The notes beneath the pieces were generated by a model, which was given only the letters and a program-made list of their open reading frames with translations, was not told the origin of the DNA and made no database searches. Positions 21,580 to 33,767 of a stretch of 41,224 nucleotides of DNA are shown piece after piece. Positions within the stretch are counted from its first letter, which is position 1. Each line of letters begins with the position of its first letter. The DNA comes from Astrothelium macrocarpum (taxonomy: Eukaryota > Ascomycota > Dothideomycetes > Trypetheliales > Trypetheliaceae). The DNA is taken from contig JAGEMR010000195.1 in NCBI GenBank assembly GCA_021030915.1, positions 1-41,224 on the forward strand, in the 5' to 3' direction. The position numbers and the translations under genes are program-made.

Positions 21580-22350
21580 CTACCCCCTCCTCGCCGACCT
21601 CCCCCCCCGACTCCCCACCCTCTCCATGCCCACCGCACCCCCACGACCCCTCTCCATCGAGGCACCCCCCACGGGACTCACGGCCCGACTCCCGCCCGCG
21701 GCGCCCACCGCCGCCGCCCTCGCGCCCCTCGCGCCCAACCGCGGACTCGGCGCCACGCTCCCGGCGCGCGTCGTCACCTGCGGCCCCCGCCCCCGCAGCG
21801 CGCGCAGCTCGTCCTCCTTGCGGCGCAGCAGGGCGTCGCGGTCGCGCAGCTGCGTGCGGAGCAAGGTCGCCTCGCTGTCGGCCGCGTGGGTGCGCGCGGA
21901 GAGGTGCATGCTGCGGAGGTGGGTGGCACGGTCCGAGGCCGCGTGGGTGAGGGTGGCGATGGTGGACTGCGCTGCGCTGAGGTCCGTCGCGAGTTGCGCG
22001 GCGGACGTCGAGGCCGTCTGGTATTGTGCGCGGATGTAGTCGGCGTCGGCGGTGGTGGCGTCGAGGCGCTTTTGGAGCGCGGTGGTGTCGATGGTGGTGG
22101 GGGGTTGGGAGGCTGGGGGTTGCTCGGTGGTGGTGTGGAGGGTCGCGGCAGCGGCGCGGGCGGATTGGAGGTCGGATTGAAGGGCGGTGCGTTCGGCACG
22201 GAGGGTGGCGATGGTTTGGGATTGGGTTTCGATGCGGTGGGTGGCTTTGTCGAGAGAGGCTTTGGTGATGTCGAGGTCGTGGTAGGCTTGGGTGAGCTGG
22301 ATGCGTTCGGTTTCGTAGCGGGATTGAAGGCCTTCCATGGCTTTGTGGAG
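21370..22350. other. GC-skew island 4 (3' end of chromodomain gene)
   Basis: By hand count the plus strand has C 29, G 4 over 21481-21540 and C 4, G 37 over 22081-22140. The switch is near 21,800. Confidence 0.75.
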
Positions 22351-25300
22351 TTGTTTGTTGTCGGTGCGGAGGAAGTGGAGTTCGGCTTCTACCTCGGGCG
22401 GGATAGTAAAACCGTCTTTCTTCATGTCTTTCTCCTGTCCATTTGAAGCTTGGGGTTGCTCAGCAGGGTCGGTTACGTGAGTGGTCGACAAACCGGATGG
22501 ATCGAGAACCAGCGCTGTTGGCATCTGTGCTTTGTTATAGGATCGAGACAGCCGCGCCCGCTTTTTCCGATGCTCTTTCTCTTCGTCTTCGGAAGTCTGC
22601 ATGTGCATTAGATATCTGTACAAACTCAATTAATTGAGAACCTACCATTGATCGCCGCTTACACGATGGAGGACTTGCGGATTGTTGGTCGGTGGACTCT
22701 CCATCCGTGGTGGACGTTGAAGCATCGAGATATTTTTCAAACTCAGGAAACATCTCAATCTCGGGCCAGTTGTCACCCTCGTCTGCATTCTTTAGGAAAG
22801 CAACGACATCTTCCACCAAAGCAAGTATTTGTTCCTTTACTTTTGTTGCATCAGCTCGGGGATAGTTGTTTGGTACGATACCACACATTGTTTTGAACTG
22901 TGCAACGGCCTGAACAAGAGTCTGTAAACGTTCAGTCTCTTCCATCCTCTGGGGGATCCAGCGCTCAAAATGTTCGATCGAGTTTGCGACAAGCAGACTT
23001 ATAGAAGGCGGCAAGTTTTTGACCGCATCTTCGCTTGAGCCTGCAAATTGACGTCGAACAAAACCAGGGCAAAAAGTACTGTCAAGACCAATGACAGCGA
23101 ATACTTGCCGAGGGAGCGTTTTGGGTGGAGACTGGGTCGAATAGACTCTTACGGTAAGTGCTTGCTCACCAAGACTGACTGGGTCATCTCCAGCAAGATC
23201 ACTGTATGTCGTAACCTTGGAGCCTTTGAAGTAGCTAACTACCATGGAATAGGCATCACCCGGTTTGACAAAAACAGCAATCTCTCGAGGAGGGCCGTCG
23301 TAACGTCTTATGAGCTCTGAAAGAAATGTAAACTTGATGGCACTAGTTTCAGACCACTTTGCAAACACCTCGTCTGAGACGTCGCTTTGGCTCAAGATGT
23401 TCTTGTATTCCAAATCCCTATGAAGCAAGACGTCATGCAACTTTGTCAAAAGCTTTAGAACTTCGTCGCGCGATCCGTTGTGCGGATTTTCCAAGAATGC
23501 CGGCACCAAGCTACTTTTCGTTTTCAAGACCTCCTTGAATGGGTTACCATAGCTGTCTCGCTGACTCCCGCCCATTGGTAGCGCAATCTCTAGCTCTTTC
23601 CCCGGGATTGTTTCAACAGGCTCATTGGCTGATGTGTCTTGGCCGGAAGGCTGATTGGTGCTTGGAGTACCATGCATGTGCTTCTGGTTCTCTGTTTGAG
23701 TCGTGCCATGATTTGGAAGTGGGTTTTTGTCTGGCACAGATTGAGACACGGGAACAGGTTCATGCATCTCATCTGGAAGCAAAGTAGCCAGCATGGTTGA
23801 TCGAGTGGCACTTGGTTCAGGAGCTTTCGGACCAGGTGGTAAATGAGGAATGGCGGAGGGTGATCTGCTCGGCACCCCCGCCATTGGATCGGCCTGAGAT
23901 AACTTTCTCTTTCGTAGTCGGGATTTCAATGGGGGGTCTGCAGGATCGAACGCCGCATCTTGACGTGCTTCTGATAATTTAGCTTCAAGTTCTGAAACGT
24001 TGAAGCTCTCTGGAGCGTTGGCTTGTGAAAATTTGGGGACCTGAGAAAACGTGTCCAATGGAGACAGTGTATCCGTGGTGTCAGAATGACCTTGCTCAGT
24101 AGGTGGTTTTGGCAACGATGATGTGGACAGCGGTTCCAGCTGTGATAATTGTGGGGATCGGCGTGATTCCTCAAAAGGCATGCCACTTTTTCCGGTGGGT
24201 TGCCCTTGCACGTAGCTTCTCTCTGTCGTAGATGTTCCTTGTGGATCAGCTTGAGCCTGAAGTAGTGATGGATGTGGTGGTTTTTGAGGGTCAATCTGGT
24301 TCCCTTGATGCATTGTTTCGGTAGGTATAGTCTTGCGAGAATTCTCTGGTGCGGTTGCGAATGGAGCTGATGTCTCGGAAGCAGAATCCATTTCTTGAGG
24401 TTCTATTGTAAGCTGGGTTTCCGTAGCTCGACTGGATATTGTTTGTTGCTGATTGTCTAGCTTGAAAACGCGAAAATCACTAGGTGAATAAGCAAAGTCT
24501 GAAACTTGTGTCCCAGATCTACTGCTGAGAGACTCCGAGAGTAGAGTCTTGGCCGCTACGACGCTATTGCTGTCGTTTGGTGATGATGAATTATTTCGTC
24601 CTCTGGTCGGGCGGTTGTCGCTTTCTGTAGACTGAGTCTTTTGAGCCTCTTCTGTAGGAGGTGGTGAAGATGTCGAGGATGTGGACCGGTCTTGATCAGG
24701 GAACCGGGAAATCTGAGGGCTTGATACACCGATGATTTCGCTGCTCAGCTCAGGTGTAGATGAAGCAAATGCTCGGGCAGGTGTATGGGGTTGAGATTGG
24801 TCAGATTGATGTAAAGTCTAGCAAATCTAATCAGTCAAAACTCTAATAAAGGCGTGTGGGCAGGTAAGGTAGAAGGGAGCTGGGGAATGACTCATAATGC
24901 AGAAGGCAATGAAATGATCGCACATTTAGCCTTTGCAAGTCTTCGCATGTATGTAGATATATTTATCGGTCCATGCGCGGAAGCAATGGTAAACGGGAAA
25001 TACCTGTAATGGGCTGCTCTCTGGGATGTCTTCGTTCTGGTCTTGGTTTAGGCTTATTGACGATGTGCCCAAAGATGTGCCACCCGTATGCGAGAGATTT
25101 TCAACAGGCACAAATGATTCGTTACTTGCTACCGGTTGTGAGTCGGGCACGACCTTGATGGAGGAGTTTGAATTTGTATCAGTGGTTGAAAGATGATTGG
25201 ATGAAGTAAGGTGCGAGATTGTGGTTTCTGTGTAAGTTTCTGTCGCAGTTTGCGGTGGTGCAGAAGCAGCCGGAACGTAACTCTCGTTGGACGGTTTGGA

Positions 25301-26383
25301 ATTAGTAGTAGGCTCAGAAAGTACACTGTCTTGCGCTGGCTCTTTGCGAGATTGCTCGACAGAATTAAGAGTGGTCTCAGATGGAGGAGTTCGAGGAATG
25401 GACTTTCCAGAAGGTTGTTGAGTCAAGGTTCGGAGATGTTCAGACTTTGTGATATTTGGAGCGGGCCCCTGCACGAGATGTTCCGTTTGTCCCCGAACAG
25501 TTTCAGAAATGAAATTTGGTTTCGGGCTAATATGTTTGATGTCCTCTGCAGATTGTGATTCTTGTTGTGAATTATCACCCAAGGATGCGATTCTGCTGTG
25601 ATTTTGGTGGTTATTGTTTGGCCGGGAATCACTAGTTGTACAATTTCCCGAATCTGCCGTGGACTCCTGAGTGGCAGAAACTGAGAATGACGTGTATTCA
25701 CCGTAATCGATGGATTTTTGTGAAAGTTGAACTTCTGGCTGCTGTGGAGTTGCTCTGTGCCCTACTGATTCCTCGGAGCCAAACTCGATTTGTGATTCGC
25801 GGTTAGGCGTTTCAGCCGTATCTTCGTAAGATTTTGCGCCTGTGGTTTCTTTAGAGGAAGGACTTGAAGCAAGTTGCGAGGAAGTTGCTGCTGATCCAGC
25901 AGTGAATTCAGATTTGGGCGTCTGGTATTCCACTGCTCTACCTGTGATCACGTCTCCTTCGTCGGCAGTAGAGTTGTCCGTCACCGGAGAGCTCTCGGTA
26001 ATCCTTCTTTTGAGAGGCCTCCCACGTGAGGAAGTAGTAGCAGTGTCTTCGTACGTTTGTTGTGATTCGCTCTTTCTCTTTTTAGAGTTCTTGGCTTTCT
26101 CAGCTTCCTTTTTGCGGTTACGATGTGTGGCCTGGTTCTGTTCCCAGTGAAGCAAAGCTTCCTGATTCAAGTTATCTTTGGGCTCCCAGGTTGGTGAATA
26201 TTTTTCGCCTGTATCTGGATTATCTTCCCAATCCACCAAGTATAACCCGTTTTCGTATTTGAGAATGTCGCGAACTTCAAAAAAGTCCGGAGATAGCTTT
26301 GGTGCTTTTCGCTTTGGCAAGGAGGAATTTGGGGTAGAGTCGTCTTCGAAAGATCGTTTACGCTTCGCAATAGTAGTCGCCAT
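21580..26383 (-). CDS. Chromodomain + HDA2/3-fold protein, likely CDP-2-type HDAC complex subunit
   Basis: Three exons (25004-26383, 22646-24817, 21580-22596; introns of 186 and 49 nt) give 1522 residues. A chromodomain lies at about 34-81 (FEVRDILKYENGLYLVDWED, with Trp52 and Trp66), preceded by a basic KRK stretch. A long Ser/Thr/Gln-rich disordered region follows. Residues about 884-1092 resemble the class II histone deacetylase complex subunit 2/3 fold (AIKFTFLSELIRR, EIAVFVKPGDAY, PRQVFAVIGLD, SISLLVANSIEHFERW). After the last intron comes a long coiled coil and a Gly/Arg-rich tail. This combination is expected for the HDA1-complex partner known in Neurospora as CDP-2, which acts with HP1 and HDA-1 in heterochromatin silencing. 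Assignment is by architecture from memory. The last exon is a GC-skew island. Confidence 0.75.
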
Positions 26384-26909
26384 TACAAGAGAACGTGCTC
26401 GAGTACGAAGGTGGAAAGTGGAAAATGAACAGCCATGGCGGGGTACGAACTTGGCTGGACTTAAATTAAGCGGAGGGTCGGTAATGAGCGAGTGTGATAT
26501 GGAGTGTTGGAAGGAGCTGTCAGTTGATCGAACTTGTAACTTGCGCAAGCATCTGGAGTGATGTTCAACTTTGGCGCGGTACGGCCCGCGGTTGCAATCC
26601 AAATGGTACAATATAATGGTACAATATAAGAACATGCTGTTGACCTGTCCACAACTGAAACTAATGTAATCTATTTACAATCGACGATTCAAAATCAGTT
26701 CTGTCACGTTGCTGTCGAGCCAAATCGGTAGATTTCTTTGATCAAATTTCTCGACTACTGTATCAAATGCTTTCAAGTCAATCTTCCACCCATGTACCCC
26801 TCAACGCCTTGGAATATATCCGGAAAATGTAATATGTACAAATCTCGAGTTCTCTGGAAATCATCTGACCGTCAAATCGTGATGCTGTGTCCGTCAAAGT
26901 TTCAAATGT
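26384..26909. other. Intergenic: chromodomain gene promoter and D-2HGDH 3' region
   Basis: Both flanking genes are on the minus strand. The sequence is moderately AT-rich, with a short direct repeat (GGTACAATATAA twice near 26,610-26,630). I see no gene. Confidence 0.5.
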
Positions 26910-28704
26910 TTAAATATATTTGTATGGATTCAGAATTTCGTTCTGTTACTTGATCAGCTCCAATTCTCATTTTGTTCTGGACATCACCCACCGGATCGTA
27001 TAGATGCTTGATCTGTTTCATAAGCTGAATCATTGTCGGGCTCCGACTGTATTGAATGAAAGGTTTCTTGGCGATACCCAAACCGTGTTCGGCACTAATG
27101 CTGCCATTTCTCTTGGCGACCCATTCATAAACAAACGGCTCCAGTGCTTTTTCCACTTGCTTGTCATATCTTCTGACTGCAACATTCAAGTGCAGATTCG
27201 AGTCACCCATGTGTCCATATCCTACAACATCCACAACTGGGTGTTGCTCATCGTCCCCAACAAACCCCGCCGACGTGAGTTTCTCGCGTGTTTCCTCAAC
27301 TAGATCGTATAGTTCAGAAATGGGTATCGACAAATCGTATTTGTAGACACCGCCCCAATGGCCAAGACATTCGGGTATGCCTTCTCTGCAACCCCAGAGA
27401 TCCTTGACTTGGGTTTGATCTTGCGCAACGACTCCATCTAATACGATTTCTTGGCCCATGACATGATCAAGGAAGCCCTCTAACTTTTCATTATCGTGAT
27501 CCGAATTTGAGCCACTTGTCTCTACCAAGCAGTAAAAAGGACACTCTCCTTCCAGCGGCAGTTTCCTTCCGCTTGCTGTGTTTACAAGCTTTTGACTGCG
27601 CCCGTCCATGAGCTCGAATGCAGAGAGAATTTCTTGAAGCTGGCCTTTGGCTTCCTTGAACGCGGTTTGGACCTTTTCAAAACTCTCCAATCCAAAATAC
27701 GCCACGTTGATAGCTGGAGATCGTTGTGGGCATTGTATCGACACGCCTGTGATTATTCCAATAGTACCTTCACCGCCGATGAATAATTGCTTAATGTCGT
27801 ATCCAGTGTTGTTCTTTCTTAACTTGGAGAGATCGTCCACAATCGAACCATTAGGCAGGACTGCTTCAATGCCCAGCACACTACCATGTAGACTTCCATA
27901 TCTGAGCAAACGAAGACCACCAGCATTTGTCGCCACGTTTCCTCCTATGTGACATGAGCCCTTCGCCCCGAGATCTAATGGAAATATATGCTTCTTCTCT
28001 GCGAGAAAGTTGTCTGCAACCTCCAGTATAACGCCCGCATCGGCAACGAAGACTCCCGAAACCTCATCAAAAGACCGTATCCGATTCATGCGGCTGAGAT
28101 TGATGACAATCTCATCAAAGACTGGTACTGATCCTCCGACCAACCCAGTATTTCCACCCTGAGGAACAACAGCCAACATATTATCGTTGCAATATTTCAG
28201 CACTTTGCTAACCTCCTCAGTACTACCAGGCTTGACCACGAGTTTGGCATGTCCTCGATATTTCCGCATCCAATCGCTATTGAAGGCTTCGATATCTTCG
28301 CCTGCATCTTGGGTGACGCCGTCGAGAACCGCCGACTCGGATCCCAGCAGATCTTTGAAATATTTGACATGGTCGGACGATATTTGGGCATACTTTGAAT
28401 CTCGCTTCAGTTCTGGATAGCTAATAAAGCAAGCATCAGCAATCTGAGAAGGTTGTGTAAGAGTCCAATCGCTTGCTCACGACTCAGATGTGAATTTGAC
28501 TGCTTTCGGTGCACTTGGCCCACTCTTTGAACTTTCGTCTGGACTGATCTGATGCGGCTCAGAGGTCGCCGAAGTCCTTGCTTCTGCTTGACCAGTTTGC
28601 CATCGCACTTGAGCGAATGATCGTATGCGGGGTGCAACATGACATATCCGCCGAGGACATGATGCTGGTCGAAGGAGAGTGGCTATTCTCGACGTACAAG
28701 CCAT
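26910..28704 (-). CDS. DLD2: D-2-hydroxyglutarate dehydrogenase, mitochondrial, FAD-linked
   Basis: Exons 28481-28704, 26992-28420 and 26910-26942 give 561 residues. The enzyme oxidises D-2-hydroxyglutarate (and D-lactate in yeast Dld2) to 2-oxoglutarate, passing electrons from FAD to a mitochondrial acceptor. The N-terminus is Arg/Ser-rich without acids (MACTSRIATLLRPASCPRR), as in a mitochondrial presequence. The FAD domain shows PQGGNTGLVGGS, NVATNAGGLRLLRYG and GGEGTIGIITG. The catalytic cap has GYGHMGDSNLHLN, with the metal-binding His residues, and SISAEHGLG. The 11-codon last exon restores the family ending NPYKYI; without its 49-nt intron the frame reads an unrelated tail. Yeast Dld2 carries the same YPELKR and DWMRKYRG blocks. 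The neighbours are unrelated in function. Confidence 0.9.
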
Positions 28705-29329
28705 TGTCGGGATTGAAACTGAGGGCGGACTGTGGATTCGACGGAATGCATCTGAAATTAATTTTTACAATTCAATCATTAGATAAAATGTAACAGGAAT
28801 ACCTCTTTGCCGGGTTGCTCCGAAGTCCGGGCACAACTCCGGTTGCTTGCTGATGCCGAAAACTTCAAGTGGAAGATATGCGCAATGACGTAATCTCTTT
28901 TGCATGATTCACGAAATGATTGTCCAGCTAACCATTTTGGGCTCCGGAAAAGGTACATTGGCTTGATTAAATACGGCAGACTCTACGAACTAATAATGGT
29001 AATCAATATCGTCCGGAACCCTACATAAGGTCTTAGGTTGAATACCTTAATGGTCTTAACGAGCGCCATATTCCCCGATCATAGGTATTATTTCACAAAG
29101 CCCAAAAACTAGGACCGATGCCCTGACGCCCTGCCATCGTGACAAACAATGTCGCTTGTCGGTGACTTCCCAGGCGCAAGAAACGCCTTTGATCAAATAG
29201 TGAATCTCATGTGAATACTCTTCCAGGCCGTTTGATCATCCTACACTATTGAACGCCTCGCTATTGTTAAACACATTGTGCGACCCAAATAAGTTCACCC
29301 GTCAGCACACTACGGCGCAAGAGAATGTC
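28705..29329. other. Intergenic: D-2HGDH promoter and INP1 3' region
   Basis: Both flanking genes are on the minus strand. I see no RNA gene, repeat or supported open frame. Confidence 0.5.
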
Positions 29330-31014
29330 TCAGCCGGAACTCCCGCTCAGTGAATGTTCCAAAGGTTTTACTTCAAAGGTGTTGTCTTCTTCCTCATCCC
29401 AATCAATTCCCTCCTCTTCGCTCTCCCACGAACATGGGATCTTACTGGTAGATGGTGGATCAAAATCCGCAGCAGCCAACCCAATTGTTCTAGCAATCCG
29501 CGCAGCAATTTCGAGCATGAGGGAAATGAGATGTGAGGGAGGTGACGTGAGGATTTCAAAAGTCTTTCGAATGATGGTGCCAGGGAGATGTCGGTTCTGT
29601 GGGCGCGTTCCGATGAGGAATGCGGCTGGATCATGGGGAAAGGGAGATACGGATCGATATCGTGCTTTTGCAGTATTTCGGAGTCGTAGGGTATCAGGTG
29701 GTGTAACAATCTCGGGATTTTGAGGATCCGGGTGCTCTTCTGTATCGCTTAACAATGTTGGTGTGGAAGGTGCTGAACCGTTAACATCGTCATCAAGCGG
29801 CGAAGAAACAACGATGGGTTTGCTCAGGACATCAGGTTCAACTGTAACTGTGACATCAGACTCGTGACGTAAATGAGAAGGCGGAGCTGGCATTGGGAAT
29901 TGCTCGTCCTTTGTTGCTTCTAAAGAAGGCTGAGCCTTGTCATCTGCCGGATGGTAGACCTCACTGTCCACAGTATGAAAGGAATCCAGGCTCGATGAAA
30001 GACCAGCTTCATCATCACGCCCTTCCAATTGTGAAGGCGCTGATGTCTGCAATGTTATTTGTGGCGGTGCTGTGACTGACCGCATTGTCGCCATGCCTTT
30101 TGGTCGAACCAACGGTTTGATATCTGTATCCAGGGCCGGTTCTAGACCCGAGGATATAGATTCAGATGTTGCTTGTTCCTCACGCCCATCCACACCAGTG
30201 CCAGTGCTTGTACCAGTACTAACACTTGCAGTTGTGCTTGCGTCGCTGTCCGAATAGTCTATATTCCTTGCATCGCATGAGACAGGAATATGTCCGTTAC
30301 CTTCCGCAGGCTGCCAGATCCGATCGTGTTTCCATCTTCTTGCTTTTCCAGTAGACCGCAATCTTCCTCGTGGAGTTGGTGTCACTGGCTCACTGGGTAA
30401 CTGACTTGATGCATCCTCCTTGAATGGACTCGGTGTCTTCTCATACAAAAGTACCTGATTAAAAATTGATTTTATCTCCTCTATCTTTTCTTTGTCCATG
30501 TCCGAATCATTTGGCAACTCAATACGATAGTAGGCATTGTCTCCTTTGCGGAAGACGAAAACAGATTCTTGATCGACACACCAGCACTGAGATCTTCGAA
30601 GAATAGCTTGAAGGAAATGTCCAGAAGAGAGGAAAGAAACGGACCCGGGGACTCGGTAGATACGGAAGGGACCTAGTGGTAGCAAATGGATCAGTCAAAT
30701 CCGGAATAGTTAAGTGAGAAATTTCCACAGAGTAACATACCTGCCGCAACTGTTCTCTCGGTTACAGAACTCCACGGCGATGTAGGGGAGCCAGAGTTGC
30801 GGGCGATAGGCTTTGAGGGAGTTGTGAAAGAAACAATTCTAACACCGGGATGAGTGTAAAGTTCTTCAACCGCGTCGGAAGGATGCTGCAGAGTGCTCGT
30901 TGATGCTACATTTGATCGCGCAAGTCTTGTAGGCTCAGTAAAGGATCGACGAACTCCACGGGGGATAGCAGAAGCGCCTTGTTCTGGCGTAGAGATGTTG
31001 AGTTTTGGTGCCAT
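29330..31014 (-). CDS. INP1: Inheritance of peroxisomes protein 1
   Basis: Exons 30741-31014 and 29330-30672 (68-nt intron) give 538 residues. In yeast, Inp1 tethers peroxisomes to the cell cortex through Pex3 so that the mother cell keeps a share. The conserved N-terminal third is here: RRSFTEPTRLAR, VEELYTHPGVRIVSFTTPS, SSVTERTVAAGPFRIYRVPG (completed across the splice), ILRRSQCWCVD, and LLYEKTPSPF. The middle is a long Ser/Thr/Asp-rich disordered region. Near residue 475 an amphipathic helix (SHLISLMLEIAARIARTIG) is a candidate Pex3-binding element, by inference. The C-terminus is acidic (EEEGIDWDEEED). The start ATG at 31014 lies 454 bp from the divergent UsgS-type gene. Confidence 0.85.
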
Positions 31015-31468
31015 TTCTGATTTATGAAGTGATTATGCTCCGCATCGATACAAAGTCCATATCAAACAGGCTGCAACCATCAACGTCGATGTTTCATTTG
31101 AGCGCGTCACTTTGGATGCGCGTGAAGGCACGGGATAGCATGCATGATCTTTAAAGAGGTGGCGGGGAGTGCAAGGGTGAGTCCGACTGCATTCGTCTCG
31201 AAGCTGATCAGCGCCCAGGTTCACCACCCATCAACCCCGGCACATAGGTACCTTTCCACACGGAGCAACTTCTCTGCGAGCCGCCCTGAAATCTCTTTAA
31301 GGTGCAAGTAAGGATACAGACGGTGTCTGGGGAAAAAGTGTTTCTGATTGGTAATATGGATACCACTTGAGCCTGACAGTTGCACCCAATCGTGTGCACG
31401 CTATTAGTACATCCACATCGACTCAGCTTTACCCAGTACAGCGCACCCCAAGCCTATCAGCGGTCAAT
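31015..31468. promoter_or_regulatory. Shared divergent promoter region of INP1 and UsgS-type gene
   Basis: This 454-bp gap separates two head-to-head starts. The UsgS-type frame is open for about 100 bp before its ATG. No specific factor site stands out. Confidence 0.4.
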
Positions 31469-32820
31469 ATGGACAAATTAAAGAAGATTGATCTACAAAA
31501 ATTAGATCTACCAAAGACTTCAGGATTCGATCCGAATGCCATCCTACGAGGAGCTCAACTGACATTGGTTGGTGGTATGTGTACTTGAGTCGATTCGTTG
31601 TCTCGCAAGTCATAGCTGAATCCCCAATCTAGCTCACCGAGCCTTACAAAATCCTGGCCTATTTACCTCTGATCATTACAGGCAAGCTGCGTTAGCTGTT
31701 GCGGCTGGTATTGCCATCCGCCTCGTAATTGCTATACCTGTACGCTCATAGTTACTGACCATGTAGATTCATTCTGACGCTTCCAGGTCATTGGCGTACG
31801 CCTGATTCTATGGTTTTTATCTCTGTTCATGAACATGGAAGCTTCTCACTGGGACAACGATGTTATCGAGGGACTTGAATTCATTGAGCACTCTGTTCTC
31901 CAAGTTCCTTTCTTCCTAATGAGTTTTATGCGCTATCTCACCCCTACACTGGACAAAATGTAAAGTATCATGGGCAATTCTTGGATATCGTGCCTGACGA
32001 AATTGTTAGGTTCATGGACAGTCTCAATTGGGTCGATAGAACATACACCCAGAAACACAAAGCAGACGATCCAAGTCAATTAAGAGCTATGTATTACCCG
32101 AATCTGAGACTATACCCGCCTCACGGGAATCCGAAGAACCACAAAATGCCATGGGAGGCCGCCACGGCCTTCTTAGTACGCTACGGTAGACGAGCCGGCA
32201 TTTCTCTCGCAATATTCTTTCTATCCTATCTACCCTACGTTGGTCGTTTAGTCTTGCCAGCCGCGAGTTTCTATACGTTCAACAAAGCAGTCGGACTCCA
32301 GCCTGCACTTGTGATCTTCGGCAGCGCTCTGTTGCTTCCCCGAAGATATCTGGTCACCTTTCTACAAAGCTACTTTTCTTCCAGAAGCCTCATGAGAGAA
32401 CTGGTACGTAGAGTCCACTGTGCGAGAAATCTAACGCTAACCAAGCATCAGCTTGAACCTTACTTCTCCCGAATTCGGTACGACAAGGAGCAGAAGAAGC
32501 TCTGGTTTAGAGACCGCGAAGGCGTCCTTTTTGGTTTTGGTGTCGGATTCTTCGTGTTCCTGAAGATTCCATTGCTGGGAGTCCTTATTTACGGCGTAGC
32601 CGAGGCGTCAACAGCATACCTCATCACCAAAGTGACAGAGCCGCCTCCGCCTCCTTCAGAATCAGAGCAGTATAGGCAGAGCTCGATACGATGGGAGAAT
32701 AAACACGAGTTCTTGAATTTGTCTTTGGCTGATCTGGATGCACACAACATCTCGACGGATGAACTAAAGGCTGGTTCGAAGCCGGAACGCCAAGAAATGA
32801 GTGGCAAAAAATTTACTTGA
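31469..32820 (+). CDS. usgS: UsgS-type multi-pass transmembrane protein
   Basis: Five exons (31469-31574, 31633-31739, 31787-31959, 32010-32403, 32452-32820) give 382 residues. It matches the ascomycete protein annotated as transmembrane protein UsgS: FDPNAILRGAQLTLVGAHRA near the N-terminus, then hydrophobic segments starting near residue 55 (LAVAAGIAIRLVIAIPVIGV) and again around LIFGSALLLP and FGFGVGFFVFLKIPLLGVLI. Also present are SHWDNDVIEGLEFIEHSVLQ and the C-terminal KHEFLNLSLADLDA. Molecular function is not established for the family as far as I know. The fourth intron (32404-32451) is 48 nt with no stop, so an unspliced message would insert 16 residues between MREL and LEPY. I treat it as an intron because MRELLEPY reads through smoothly and the site has CTAAC branch sequences. 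Confidence 0.8.
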
Positions 32821-33767
32821 CTTCCGAGTATCGAGTCTCTGCTTTTGTCGAGGTTCTACAAGAGAAAAACAATACGATTTGACAAGAACCTGGGTTGCTT
32901 AGACTCTTTGGCACGTCGTCGTCATGGTGGCAGTACTTATGGCTGCTGAAGATCGTATCTCATCCGAGTACCTCTACTAAATTGAGGTCCTCGCTTCAAA
33001 ATAGGTTCTGCTCGAAATACAGAAGAAAGTTAGAGAGATCGTAGTGTTCTTATTAATCATTTGTGTAATAGAAAGGCGCAAGGTGTCTGCGACTTGGGCC
33101 TGGATATTGTCGGATGCACTAATAGCGATGAGATACGATCGAATTGAAACTTGCGCGCACCACCTCCCCCCCCCCAAAAAAGGGCCCTCGTGTAGAGCCG
33201 AATTTAACCCAGTGTCAGAGACAGAAGGAACCTACAAGCCGAGATTCGGTGCGTGTAGAACTTGCTCGTGCACGAAACCAGAATTTTGAAGAATTGAAAA
33301 AAAAGGTTACCGATTTCTACCTCGAATGTGTAATCGATTGAATGGTTAGTCAACCCATGGAAAGCAATGATTCCCTCCATTTTTTTTATATGATGTATCG
33401 AAGTCCTACCGTTAAAGCGGATGTGGCGATTGATTAGGTTTTGGTGTGTTTAGACATCCACGATTTTTTGAGATCGGGGAATTGGATGGTTCCAGTCTTG
33501 CGATCGATTATGTCTGCTAGCCGTCGCTGCGGACTCCTGCTTGCCTTATTAAACAAAATTAGACAATTGACAGTCATCTCGTGACTCTTCCGCAGTAATT
33601 GCCTTCGTTGATGTGACCACGAGTATTGAAGAGTAGGGTCGGTAGGTGAGTTTTTCAACTCGCATGTCCGAAGCTGCCTTGCTGTACAACTGAATGTTGG
33701 CGGGCCGGGAGGTGTGGAGACAATGCGCAGTAAGCGAAGCATGCAGAATCTTCATCTCCTGTTTGAC
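32821..33767. other. Intergenic, no gene seen
   Basis: It contains a C-run/A-run (about 33167-33181) and short open frames without motifs. Confidence 0.5.

Noticed and set aside
21367..22446. 359-codon plus-strand frame, Pro-rich then Gly-rich
   Set aside because: It is the antisense of the last exon of the chromodomain gene; its composition follows the skew island.
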